The position numbers were made by a program, and so were the translations under genes. The notes under the pieces are model-generated. The model saw only the letters and a program-made list of their open reading frames with translations. It did not search any database and was not told the origin of the DNA. This document shows, piece after piece, positions 9,543 to 16,235 of a stretch of DNA of 24,103 nt (position 1 is the stretch's first letter; the number at the start of each line of letters is the position of its first letter). Origin of the DNA: an uncultured Bacteroidales bacterium (GTDB lineage Bacteria > Bacteroidota > Bacteroidia > Bacteroidales > Muribaculaceae); assembly GCA_900549375.1 (NCBI GenBank), contig URNY01000022.1, positions 1 to 24,103 on the forward strand, written 5' to 3'.

Positions 9543-9593
9543 ACTCTGTTCCTTAAAATTTCGGAGTCGTAGGGGTCGCAGGCTTGGAGCGGA

Positions 9594-9651
9594 TTTTGTT
9601 ATTTGCTGAGAGGAGCATACCGAGGTATGTGACTGAAAGCAAGGGACAAAA
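9594..9651 (+). repeat. Left subterminal hairpin of element copy 1
   Basis: Outer arms TTTTGT (9594-9599) and ACAAAA (9646-9651) pair, then TTGC with GCAA after a 3x3 internal loop of two T-G wobbles and one mismatch. Inside is a perfect apical stem, CATACC (9616-9621) with GGTATG (9624-9629). The second element copy keeps the apical stem but has different, longer outer arms that still pair. Confidence 0.65.
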
Positions 9652-9843
9652 GACGCCCAAGGATGCGAGACAACAGGTAATTTCAATATTGTCGGCATTG
9701 CCGAAATGTTAAAATATGGAAGATAGGGATATCTGAAATCCGGAATTCTTCTCAAAATTGAATCATTTATTGATAATAATTAATACATTAAACATATTTC
9801 CTTATTCGGGGAATTAAAGTTACCGTAAGCCCGGCGCTTTTTG

Positions 9844-9910
9844 GCATCTTTCGCGAGATCTCTTCGGTCACGATGCCCGCATCGCTCCCTCCGAGACTCG
9901 CAAAATCTGC
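9844..9910 (+). repeat. Right subterminal hairpin of element copy 1
   Basis: GCGAG (9853-9857) pairs with CTCGC (9897-9901), extended outwards by TTT with AAA and GCA with TGC across small mismatches. TCT/AGA and CGG/CCG pair within, and an apical stem GATGC (9872-9876) with GCATC (9879-9883) closes over CC. Its layout mirrors the left hairpin. The matching region in the second copy is 15734-15800. Confidence 0.6.
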
Positions 9911-9990
9911 TCAAAAATCACCGCCCCTACGACCCCGAAATTTTAAGGAACAGAGTCTTAAGTAGCCTTAGCTGTCAAAAACGTCATTTT

Positions 9991-11469
9991 ATGACAAGAT
10001 ATCTTTTATCATTAATACTTTTGGTTGCAGGTGCGGGCGGCGTTCTGTCGGCCCGCACCGTCACCATCACGCTTGAAGAGGCTATCGCGCGGGCCCGCAC
10101 CAACAGCGTGGAGGGGGCCGTGGCGCTCAATAGCCTTAAGAGTGCTTATTGGGAATGGCGATCCTATCGGGCCGATCTTCTTCCGGAAGTCTCTTTCAAA
10201 GCCACGGCTCCGGCCTATCATAAGCAGTACAGTCCCTATATGGACGATACCGGCTCCTACGGTTTCGTACCCAACAATTATCTACAGGTGAACGGCGAGC
10301 TTTCGGTGAGTCAGAACATCTGGCTCACGGGAGGCAGGGTGTCGGTGAATACGTCGCTCGACTATTACCGTCAGCTGGGCCGAGAAGGCTACAACAGGTT
10401 CATGTCGATACCGGTGGCGCTTACGCTCGAACAGCCCGTGTTCGGAGTCAATAACGTGAAATGGAACCGACGCATCGAGCCGGTGCGTTATCGCGAGGCG
10501 AAGGCCGAGTTCCTGAGTGCCACGGAAGAGGTGGCTATGTCGGCGATAACTTATTACTTCCAGTTGCTGATGGCTTCGGAAAACCTCGGAATCGCGCGCC
10601 AGAATCTTGAGAACGCCTCCCGGCTTTACGCCGTGGCCCGCGAGAAACGGGCCATGGGGAAAATCAGCGGCAATGATCTTCTGCAGATGGAACTCAATCA
10701 GCTTAACGCCCGTTCGGAGCTGACCGACTGCGAGAGCGGACTCCGCAGCGCCATGTTTCAGCTCAGGTCTTTCCTTGACCTCGAGGAGGATGTGGAGATA
10801 GAGGCCGTTGTTCCCGGAAGTCTGCCGGAAGCGGAGATCTCTTTCGAGGTCGCAAGGGAGAAGGCTATGGCCAACAACAAGCATGCTCTCAATATGGCCC
10901 GTCGACGCCTCGAAGCGGATTATGAAGTGGCCAAGGCAAAAGGGGATTTGAGGAGCATCAACCTTTTTGCCCAACTCGGATACACCGGTACCGACCATCG
11001 TTTCGGAGGAGCCTACGGGTCGCTGAGAAGCAATCAGGTGGTGGAGGTCGGTTTCGAGATACCGATTCTCGACTGGGGGAAGCGACGGGGCCGCGTCAAG
11101 ACGGCGCAGAGCAACCGTGAGGTAGTGGAAAGCCGGCTGCGACAGGAGAATATGGATTTCAACCAGAACCTCTTCATTCTTGTGGAGCGTTATTCCAATC
11201 AGCAGAAACAGCTTCAGATAAGAGAGCGTGCCGACAGCATAGCAGCCCGCAGGTATGCCACCAATATGGAGACATTCATAATAGGAAAAATCTCGACTCT
11301 TGATCTCAACGACTCCCGCGTAAGCAAGGATGAGGCGCGAAGGGAGTATGTCAACGAGCTATATCGCTACTGGCAGTATTATTACCAGATCCGGAGCATC
11401 ACACTCTGGGATTTCGATGCCGGCAAGCCGATCGATGCAGATTTCGAGAGAATAGTAAATGGCAGATGA
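9991..11469 (+). CDS. TolC family outer membrane protein
   Basis: A 492-aa outer-membrane channel protein of the TolC/outer membrane efflux family. The signal peptide is MTRYLLSLILLVAGAGGVLS, cut before ARTVTITLEEAIARA; ITLEEAI is the usual opening of the first helical repeat. Two long alpha-helical stretches follow, with the second repeat containing VEVGFEIPILDWGKRRGRVK and a helical tail near FNQNLFILVERYSNQQKQLQ. I chose the ATG at 9991; the frame stays open upstream to 9841, but those codons belong to the repeat element and precede the signal peptide. It lies 66 bp before a sigma-54 response regulator and kinase, an arrangement seen with efflux or export operons in Bacteroidota. No periplasmic adaptor or pump gene is adjacent, so the partner pump is unknown. 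Confidence 0.9.
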   Translation: MTRYLLSLILLVAGAGGVLSARTVTITLEEAIARARTNSVEGAVALNSLKSAYWEWRSYRADLLPEVSFKATAPAYHKQYSPYMDDTGSYGFVPNNYLQVNGELSVSQNIWLTGGRVSVNTSLDYYRQLGREGYNRFMSIPVALTLEQPVFGVNNVKWNRRIEPVRYREAKAEFLSATEEVAMSAITYYFQLLMASENLGIARQNLENASRLYAVAREKRAMGKISGNDLLQMELNQLNARSELTDCESGLRSAMFQLRSFLDLEEDVEIEAVVPGSLPEAEISFEVAREKAMANNKHALNMARRRLEADYEVAKAKGDLRSINLFAQLGYTGTDHRFGGAYGSLRSNQVVEVGFEIPILDWGKRRGRVKTAQSNREVVESRLRQENMDFNQNLFILVERYSNQQKQLQIRERADSIAARRYATNMETFIIGKISTLDLNDSRVSKDEARREYVNELYRYWQYYYQIRSITLWDFDAGKPIDADFERIVNGR

Positions 11470-11523
11470 GATGGAGATGATTCATTTTTCAAATGAGATT
11501 TTCATATTCCGAAACAGATTGAG

Positions 11524-11531
11524 TAAATTTG
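11524..11531 (+). promoter_or_regulatory. Possible -7 box directly before the response regulator
   Basis: TAAATTTG matches TAnnTTTG exactly and ends 4 nt before the ATG at 11536. No TTTG is found at the proper distance upstream. If used, the transcript would start at or within a base or two of the ATG and be leaderless. It could equally be chance in an AT-rich spacer. Confidence 0.3.
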
Positions 11532-11535
11532 TAGT

Positions 11536-12873
11536 ATGATTTTGGTAATCGACGATGACAGGACCGTTCGGCTTTCGCTCGGCACGTTGCTTGGCCGGGC
11601 AGGCTACGAGACTGTTGCGGCTTCCACGCCGTCTGAGGCATTGGAATTTATGCGCCACAACAGTTTCGACCTCATCATCATGGATATGAACTATTCCATA
11701 TCCACCACGGGGGAGGAAGGGCTGCATCTGTTGCGGCAGGCATCGGTGTTTCAGAAAGGTGTGCCAGTGATTCTTATCACAGCCTGGGGAAGCATCGAAC
11801 TGGCTGTAGAGGGAATGAGGCTCGGCGCGTTCGATTTCGTGACCAAGCCATGGTCGAACGGCGATATGCTTGCCAGAGTGCGGACGGCACTGAGTCTCAA
11901 CGGAGAGGAATCGGAAAGACCGGCGGATTCCGCAAGTGGTTTCGATCGTTGCGGAATCGTTGGCGAGAACAAGCGATTGCTTGAAATTCTCGGCACTGTG
12001 GCGCGTGTGGCTCCTACGGAAGCCCCGGTGCTTATCCTCGGAGAGAATGGAACGGGAAAGGAACTGGTGGCTCAGGCCATCCATGCCAACAGCCGGCGGC
12101 GGGCCAACCCGTTTGTGATGGTCAATCTCGGAGGTATTGCCCAGTCGCTTTTCGAAAGCGAGATGTTCGGCCATGCCAAAGGGGCATTCACCGGCGCAGC
12201 GACAGCCCGCAAAGGAAGGTTTGAACTTGCCGACAAAGGCACTATCTTTCTCGATGAGATAGGAGATCTCGACATCAGTTGCCAGGTGAAGCTTCTGCGG
12301 GTGCTTCAACAGCATACGTTCGAAGTGCTCGGAGAAAGCCGTCCGCGCAAAACCGACATACGCGTTGTCTGCGCCACCAATGCGGATCTTCCGCGGATGG
12401 TGGGCGAACGGACTTTCCGCGAAGACCTCTACTATCGCATCAATCTCGTGACATTGCGCCTTCCGGCCTTGCGGGAGCGGCGCGACGACATTCCTCTGCT
12501 CGTGAGGCATTTCATTTCAGCCGGCTCCCGCGATATGGGCGTGGCGGCTCCCGAAATATCATCCGAGGCAATGACGCTGCTCAGTCGTCTTCCTTATCCG
12601 GGAAATATCAGGCAACTTAAAAACATGGTGGAACGAGCGCTCATCACTTCGGCCGGTTCACGCATCGAGAGTCGCGATTTCGAGGGAGCGGATGCTATTT
12701 ATTCGCACCCTGACATGGAGAGCGGTTCCGCTTCCGATCTGGAGGCAATCGAGCGAAAGGCAGTGGAAAGCGCTTTGGCCGAAAGCGGCGGAAATCTCAG
12801 CCGCGCCGCTTTGCGACTCGGCATATCCCGCCAGGCACTATATCGGAGAATGGCTAAATACGGAATCGGATGA
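11536..12873 (+). CDS. Sigma-54-dependent response regulator (NtrC type)
   Basis: A 445-aa transcription activator with three parts. The receiver domain (1-120) has acidic residues DDD at 6-8, the phospho-acceptor Asp50 in LIIMDMNYS and Lys104 in FVTKPW. The AAA+ central domain (about 140-370) carries Walker A GENGTGKE (169-176), the sigma-54-contacting GAFTGA loop (216-221), Walker B TIFLDE (236-241) and the arginine-finger region FREDLYYRIN. The C-terminal Fis-type helix-turn-helix (about 402-442) ends in LGISRQALYRRM. All key residues are intact, so it should activate sigma-54 promoters when phosphorylated. It overlaps the kinase gene by 4 bp (ATGA), so the two are translated together and form a cognate pair. 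Targets probably include transport or envelope genes, inferred from the adjacent tolC; I found no sigma-54 promoter here. Confidence 0.95.
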   Translation: MILVIDDDRTVRLSLGTLLGRAGYETVAASTPSEALEFMRHNSFDLIIMDMNYSISTTGEEGLHLLRQASVFQKGVPVILITAWGSIELAVEGMRLGAFDFVTKPWSNGDMLARVRTALSLNGEESERPADSASGFDRCGIVGENKRLLEILGTVARVAPTEAPVLILGENGTGKELVAQAIHANSRRRANPFVMVNLGGIAQSLFESEMFGHAKGAFTGAATARKGRFELADKGTIFLDEIGDLDISCQVKLLRVLQQHTFEVLGESRPRKTDIRVVCATNADLPRMVGERTFREDLYYRINLVTLRLPALRERRDDIPLLVRHFISAGSRDMGVAAPEISSEAMTLLSRLPYPGNIRQLKNMVERALITSAGSRIESRDFEGADAIYSHPDMESGSASDLEAIERKAVESALAESGGNLSRAALRLGISRQALYRRMAKYGIG

Positions 12874-14201
12874 AGAGGCGCGGTGGACTCATATTGACGG
12901 CAGTAGTTCTCACCGTGGCTTTAGCGTTGATTCCCCTTTCGGGAAATCCGGCGGCTCGATGGATTGCGGCGGCATTAGCTTTTGCGGACATAGCGGTGTT
13001 GATCGTGTTGTGGCGCAGCATCGCCAAACCTCTCGACACCGTAACGATCGGCCTGGAGCTGCTGGCCTCGCAAGATTTCAGCAACCGTGTCCGACCTACG
13101 GGCGAGCCGTATGCCGACCGTATCGCCGACCTTTTCAACAGGATGGCCGAACAGCTTAAGAATGAACGTACCCGCTTGCGCGAGCAGGAGGGATTCCTAC
13201 GCCAGATTGTGGAGGTGTCGCCAATGGGAGTGGCAGTGATGGATTTCGATGGCAGAATATCATTGCTGAATCCTTCGCTGCTGAAGATGGCGGGAATCGA
13301 CCGCGAGGATGCTCCCGACGGCGTGGCATTCTCAAAAATCGACAATGAGCTTTTCCGGGCTGCATCGAGAGTGGAGGAGGGGAAGTCGGAGGTGGTGCGT
13401 CTGAGCGATACAAGGATTTATCGCTGTTCGAATCTGCGGTTCATTGAATCGGGTTTCAAGCGCCCGTTCGTACTTGTGGAGAGCCTAACGGAGGAGGTGA
13501 TGAAAGCTGAGCGCGAGGCTTATGAGAAGCTGATACGGGTCATCTCGCATGAGGTGAATAACAGCATGGGCGGAGTCGCCTCCATACTTGAGACCTTTTC
13601 CGATATCAGTTCCGACGAGGAGATGCGGGAACTGGCCGACAGCGGTCGCGACCGTTGTCTGGCCCTGTCGGATTTCATACGCTCTTATGCGGATGTGGTG
13701 AAGCTTCCCGCGCCTTCGCTTGCCGACCGCGACCTTGGCGATGAGATACGCCATACCGCGGGCTTTCTGAAAACGATTCTGCCTGCAGGAGTGAGGTTGG
13801 AACTGAAACTTCCTGAGAATACCGCTTTGCCTGTGAGGGTGGATCCGGTGATGATGGAGCAGATGATTGTGAATGTGGTCAGAAATGCCTCTGAAAGCAT
13901 AACCTCCTGCCCGGAAAGGATGGATAGGGGTGACGGCCTTGTGGAGATAAGTGCGGAGATATGCGATGAGGATGGGAAATCAGGAAATCGCGTGAAAATG
14001 ACGGTCTGCGACAATGGCACCGGTATAAGCGAGGAGGTGGCGCGAAAACTTTTCACGCCCTTTTATTCATCGAAAAGCGGTGGGAGGGGAATCGGCCTGA
14101 CACTCGTCAACGAGGTGCTGACGCGTCATGGATTCCGCTTCTCGTTGCTCACCGGGGCCGACGGGCTGACGCGCTTCACGGTTTGGGCTCCGCTGAGATA
14201 A
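12870..14201 (+). CDS. Membrane sensor histidine kinase with HAMP and PAS domains
   Basis: A 443-aa kinase. Two hydrophobic segments (about 7-24 and 30-48) are joined by a very short periplasmic turn, so it probably senses within the membrane or cytosol. A HAMP region (about 50-103) and a PAS domain (about 106-200, starting LREQEGFLRQIVEVSPMGVA) follow. The phospho-acceptor is His227 in ISHEVNNSM, a variant close to the NtrB-type H box. The ATPase domain has N box NVVRNASES (Asn339), G1 DNGTGI (381-386) and G2 GRGIGL (405-410). It overlaps the upstream response regulator by 4 bp and should phosphorylate it. The gene's TAA stop is directly joined to a decayed end of the repeat element. Confidence 0.94.
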   Translation: MKRRGGLILTAVVLTVALALIPLSGNPAARWIAAALAFADIAVLIVLWRSIAKPLDTVTIGLELLASQDFSNRVRPTGEPYADRIADLFNRMAEQLKNERTRLREQEGFLRQIVEVSPMGVAVMDFDGRISLLNPSLLKMAGIDREDAPDGVAFSKIDNELFRAASRVEEGKSEVVRLSDTRIYRCSNLRFIESGFKRPFVLVESLTEEVMKAEREAYEKLIRVISHEVNNSMGGVASILETFSDISSDEEMRELADSGRDRCLALSDFIRSYADVVKLPAPSLADRDLGDEIRHTAGFLKTILPAGVRLELKLPENTALPVRVDPVMMEQMIVNVVRNASESITSCPERMDRGDGLVEISAEICDEDGKSGNRVKMTVCDNGTGISEEVARKLFTPFYSSKSGGRGIGLTLVNEVLTRHGFRFSLLTGADGLTRFTVWAPLR

Positions 14202-14222
14202 GACTCTGTTTCTTGAATTTTC
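14201..14222 (+). repeat. Decayed single end of the MITE-like element
   Basis: The 22 bases starting AGACTCTGTTTCTTGAATTT match the element terminus at 19 of 22 positions. Neither the inner part of the left end nor a partner end is recognisable nearby. It starts at the last base of the kinase stop codon and fills the gap between two convergent genes. It could be the relic of a third copy, or a captured end. Confidence 0.55.
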
Positions 14223-14243
14223 TATTCGTATGGTTTCCCGGCG

Positions 14244-15641
14244 TCAGGTGAGGCGTATTCCCGGATTTATGAAATATACCTTTTCCGTGGCCCTTGTTAT
14301 TGCCGTGTAAATCCAGCGGTAGAAATCTGAATCAATAGCGTCGGGAGGGATGGAGCCCATGTCGATATATACATGTTTCCATTGTCCACCCTGAGCCTTG
14401 TGGCATGTGACGCAATAGGCGTATTTGGCTTGCAACGCATTGTAGTAGGGATCTTCCATCACCCCTTTGATCTGCTCTGAAAGCGCTCCGTCGTAAGAGG
14501 TGAGCACGCGGTTATAGAACCGTTCCATCTCTTCGCGAGGAATCGAGGGCCCTTCGCTGGCGAGGCTGCGGAGCATCAGTTTGGCGCCGACAACAATATC
14601 GTCGGATACCATGCGAAGCTCCACATCGCAGAAATAGCGTCCATATGCCTTCTCCGTTTTGCCGATCCATGTCACTTCCGCCATATCGCCGTTGGCGATA
14701 AAGGTTTTCATTTCGTTGCGCTTCCCCCAGTAGTAATCGTTTTTTGATATGATTATCCGGTCGCCCCGCTGAAGAGGGTCTTCGGCATACATCACCTGAC
14801 TGCGTATGGCATTGTTGATGTTGTTGGCGCGTTTGTTGGAACGGGTTATGACGAGCGTTTCCTCCATTCCCACACTGCTCCATGAATCGGAGAGCATGTC
14901 GGCGAGATCGGCCGAAGAGACGGCCTCGACATCGGGGAACCCGCTCAGCGCGAGTTCCGGTTCGCCCCCGCGCGGGGTCATGAGCATCTGGCGCATGAAG
15001 GTGGCGTTGTGGATTATGCCGCTTTCCACGGACTGACGCACAGGAATGTCGAGCGTGAATCCGACGGGATTCAGCCCTAAGGCACGCAGCCGGTCGTGGT
15101 TCATGGCAGTGCCGGAGGTCTGCCCTACGGGAGGCAGCTGCGCTTCGTCGCCGATGAGAAGCATCCGGCAGCCGGGAGCAGAATAGACATGGCGGATAAG
15201 ATGGGAGAGGAGCGAGCGTCCGCCGCCGGCACTGTCGGAGATGAGCGAAGCTTCGTCGACGATGAAAAGGGTGTCCCTCTGCTCGTTGGGAGCGAGGAAG
15301 AAGGTGGTGTTGCCGGGGTCTACGGTATTGCCGCGGTATAGCCGCTTGTGGATTGTGGAAGCTTTATGGCCGGAGAATCCGGAGGCCACCTTGGCGGCGC
15401 GCCCAGTGGGTGCGAGAAGCACTACGGGCACGCGCAACCGCCCGAGAGCGCGTATGAAGGCGCCTGTTAACGAAGTTTTGCCCGTTCCCGCATATCCGTT
15501 GAGCACGAACACTCCCCGTGGGTCGGCGGAGGCCATGAATGCCGAGAGAGCCTCGACAAGCATCGCCTGACTCATTATTGGCTCGAACGGCAGCTCTTCG
15601 AGGGTGAGCGTCGACAATATTTCCGGCTGGATTGGATTCAT
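14244..15641 (-). CDS. RecD-like superfamily 1 DNA helicase / AAA ATPase
   Basis: A 465-aa SF1B-type helicase. The order of motifs is complete: Walker A GYAGTGKT (49-56), motif Ia LLAPTGRAAKVA, motif II VDEAS (128-132), motif III GDEAQLPPVG, and C-terminal motifs including CVTCHKAQGGQW and YTAITRATEKVYF. It lacks the long N-terminal extension of RecD2 and is closer to the short RecD-like ATPases common in Bacteroidota. It would translocate 5'-3' on single-stranded DNA and act in repair or recombination, but its own role is not established. No recB or recC is adjacent. The start at 15641 is followed upstream, after 44 bp, by the second repeat element, so that element lies in the likely promoter region of this gene. 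Confidence 0.88.
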   Translation of the reverse strand: MNPIQPEILSTLTLEELPFEPIMSQAMLVEALSAFMASADPRGVFVLNGYAGTGKTSLTGAFIRALGRLRVPVVLLAPTGRAAKVASGFSGHKASTIHKRLYRGNTVDPGNTTFFLAPNEQRDTLFIVDEASLISDSAGGGRSLLSHLIRHVYSAPGCRMLLIGDEAQLPPVGQTSGTAMNHDRLRALGLNPVGFTLDIPVRQSVESGIIHNATFMRQMLMTPRGGEPELALSGFPDVEAVSSADLADMLSDSWSSVGMEETLVITRSNKRANNINNAIRSQVMYAEDPLQRGDRIIISKNDYYWGKRNEMKTFIANGDMAEVTWIGKTEKAYGRYFCDVELRMVSDDIVVGAKLMLRSLASEGPSIPREEMERFYNRVLTSYDGALSEQIKGVMEDPYYNALQAKYAYCVTCHKAQGGQWKHVYIDMGSIPPDAIDSDFYRWIYTAITRATEKVYFINPGIRLT

Positions 15642-15733
15642 CGGATTTTACTCATTCCGGGTGTGATATTATATCGTAAAGTTGTAGACTCTGTTCCTTA
15701 AAATTTCGGGGTCGTAGGGGCGGCGATTTTTGC

Positions 15734-15800
15734 GCAGATTTTGCGAGTCTCGGAGGGAGCGATGCGGGCATCGTGACCGAAGAGATCTCGCGAAAGATGC
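15734..15800 (-). repeat. Right subterminal hairpin of element copy 2
   Basis: GCGAG (15743-15747) pairs with CTCGC (15787-15791), and an apical GATGC (15761-15765) pairs with GCATC (15768-15772). It is identical to the copy 1 hairpin in all paired positions. Confidence 0.6.
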
Positions 15801-15990
15801 CAAAAAGCGCCGGACTTACAGTAATTTTAATTCTCCGAATATGGAAAGATGTTTTATTGTGTTATTATTCAACAAAAATAGTAAATTTTGAGAAGAATCT
15901 GGATTTAAGTTATCTGTTTCTTTTATATTATTTTAATATTTCAGGAAATGCCGCACTCGTGAAATTACCTTCTGTCTCGCATTCTTGGGC

Positions 15991-16054
15991 GAATTTCGAC
16001 ACTTGCTTGCAGTCACATACCCCGGTATGCTCCTTTCTGCAAGTGTCAAAATTC
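15991..16054 (-). repeat. Left subterminal hairpin of element copy 2
   Basis: The arms 15991-16006 and 16039-16054 pair at 15 of 16 positions (GAATTTCGACACTTGC against GCAAGTGTCAAAATTC). Within the loop the apical stem CATACC/GGTATG of copy 1 is conserved. The outer arm sequence differs from copy 1 on both sides. Confidence 0.7.
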
Positions 16055-16148
16055 ACTCCAAGCCTGCGACCCCTACGACTCCGAAATTTTAAGGAACAGA
16101 GTCTTAAATTTGCTTAATTATCTATCCGCAGTTTGCGAAATTATTGTT

Positions 16149-16156
16149 AACTTTGC
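16149..16156 (+). promoter_or_regulatory. Likely -7 box of the enolase promoter
   Basis: TAACTTTG fits TAnnTTTG. A TTTG at 16132-16135 is only 13 nt upstream, so the -33 box is unclear. The start of transcription would be near 16162, giving a leader of about 74 nt that is rich in A and T. It lies 45 bp downstream of the repeat element, so the element has not removed it. Confidence 0.5.
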
Positions 16157-16235
16157 GAAAGATAAGGGGTAGGGGAATTTGGAGAGATAAGAAATTGTAA
16201 AAGATAATATAACCCCAATTATAATTTTTATAAAA

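Larger units (their letters stand above)
9541..9958 (+). mobile_element. MITE-like 418-bp element, copy 1
   Basis: This is the non-coding stretch between the DUF362 and tolC genes. It begins AGACTCTGTTCCTTAAAATT and ends with the inverse complement of that end. The terminal inverted repeat is about 38 bp with 35 matches. The same element occurs at 15686-16104 in opposite orientation. The last ~130 bp are almost identical between copies, the left ~110 bp are similar, and the AT-rich middle has diverged. Each end carries a subterminal hairpin. No believable protein is encoded and no transposase is nearby, so it would need to be moved in trans. A TA follows the right end in both copies, but a clean target duplication is not evident. 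The class (MITE of a DDE transposase, or another structured repeat) is uncertain. Confidence 0.8.
15686..16104 (-). mobile_element. MITE-like 419-bp element, copy 2 (inverted)
   Basis: This fills most of the gene-free stretch between the RecD-like gene and enolase. Read on the minus strand it lines up with copy 1 from end to end. The first 49 bases are identical, the last ~130 have about two differences, and the core is diverged and AT-rich. It carries both subterminal hairpins. Flanks are TTGT on the left and TAAATT on the right. An open frame across its right half gives a peptide ending SLRPLRLRNFKEQSL; a similar peptide comes from copy 1, but differences between the copies follow pairing rather than codon position, so I do not call a gene. 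The rest of the gap is 44 bp on the RecD side and 131 bp holding the enolase promoter. Confidence 0.8.

Noticed and set aside
9690..9710. CGGCATTGCCG palindrome in the core of element copy 1 as a possible operator
   Set aside because: The corresponding place in copy 2 does not preserve the palindrome, so there is no sign of selection for it.
9528..9755. Open frame (minus strand) in element copy 1 giving a peptide with SLRPLRLRNFKEQSL, with a similar one in copy 2 (15773-16117, plus strand)
   Set aside because: Both come from the terminal repeat and hairpin of the element. Changes between copies alter amino acids freely and keep base pairing, and the N-terminal parts are unrelated, so coding is not supported.
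9841..9990. In-frame N-terminal extension of tolC starting at a TTG at 9841
   Set aside because: The extension lies within the repeat element, and a good signal peptide starts at the ATG at 9991.
15642..15685. TATAAT-like sequence upstream of the RecD-like gene as a promoter
   Set aside because: Bacteroidota primary sigma factors use TAnnTTTG rather than TATAAT, and no suitable -33 box is present; I cannot assign a promoter here.
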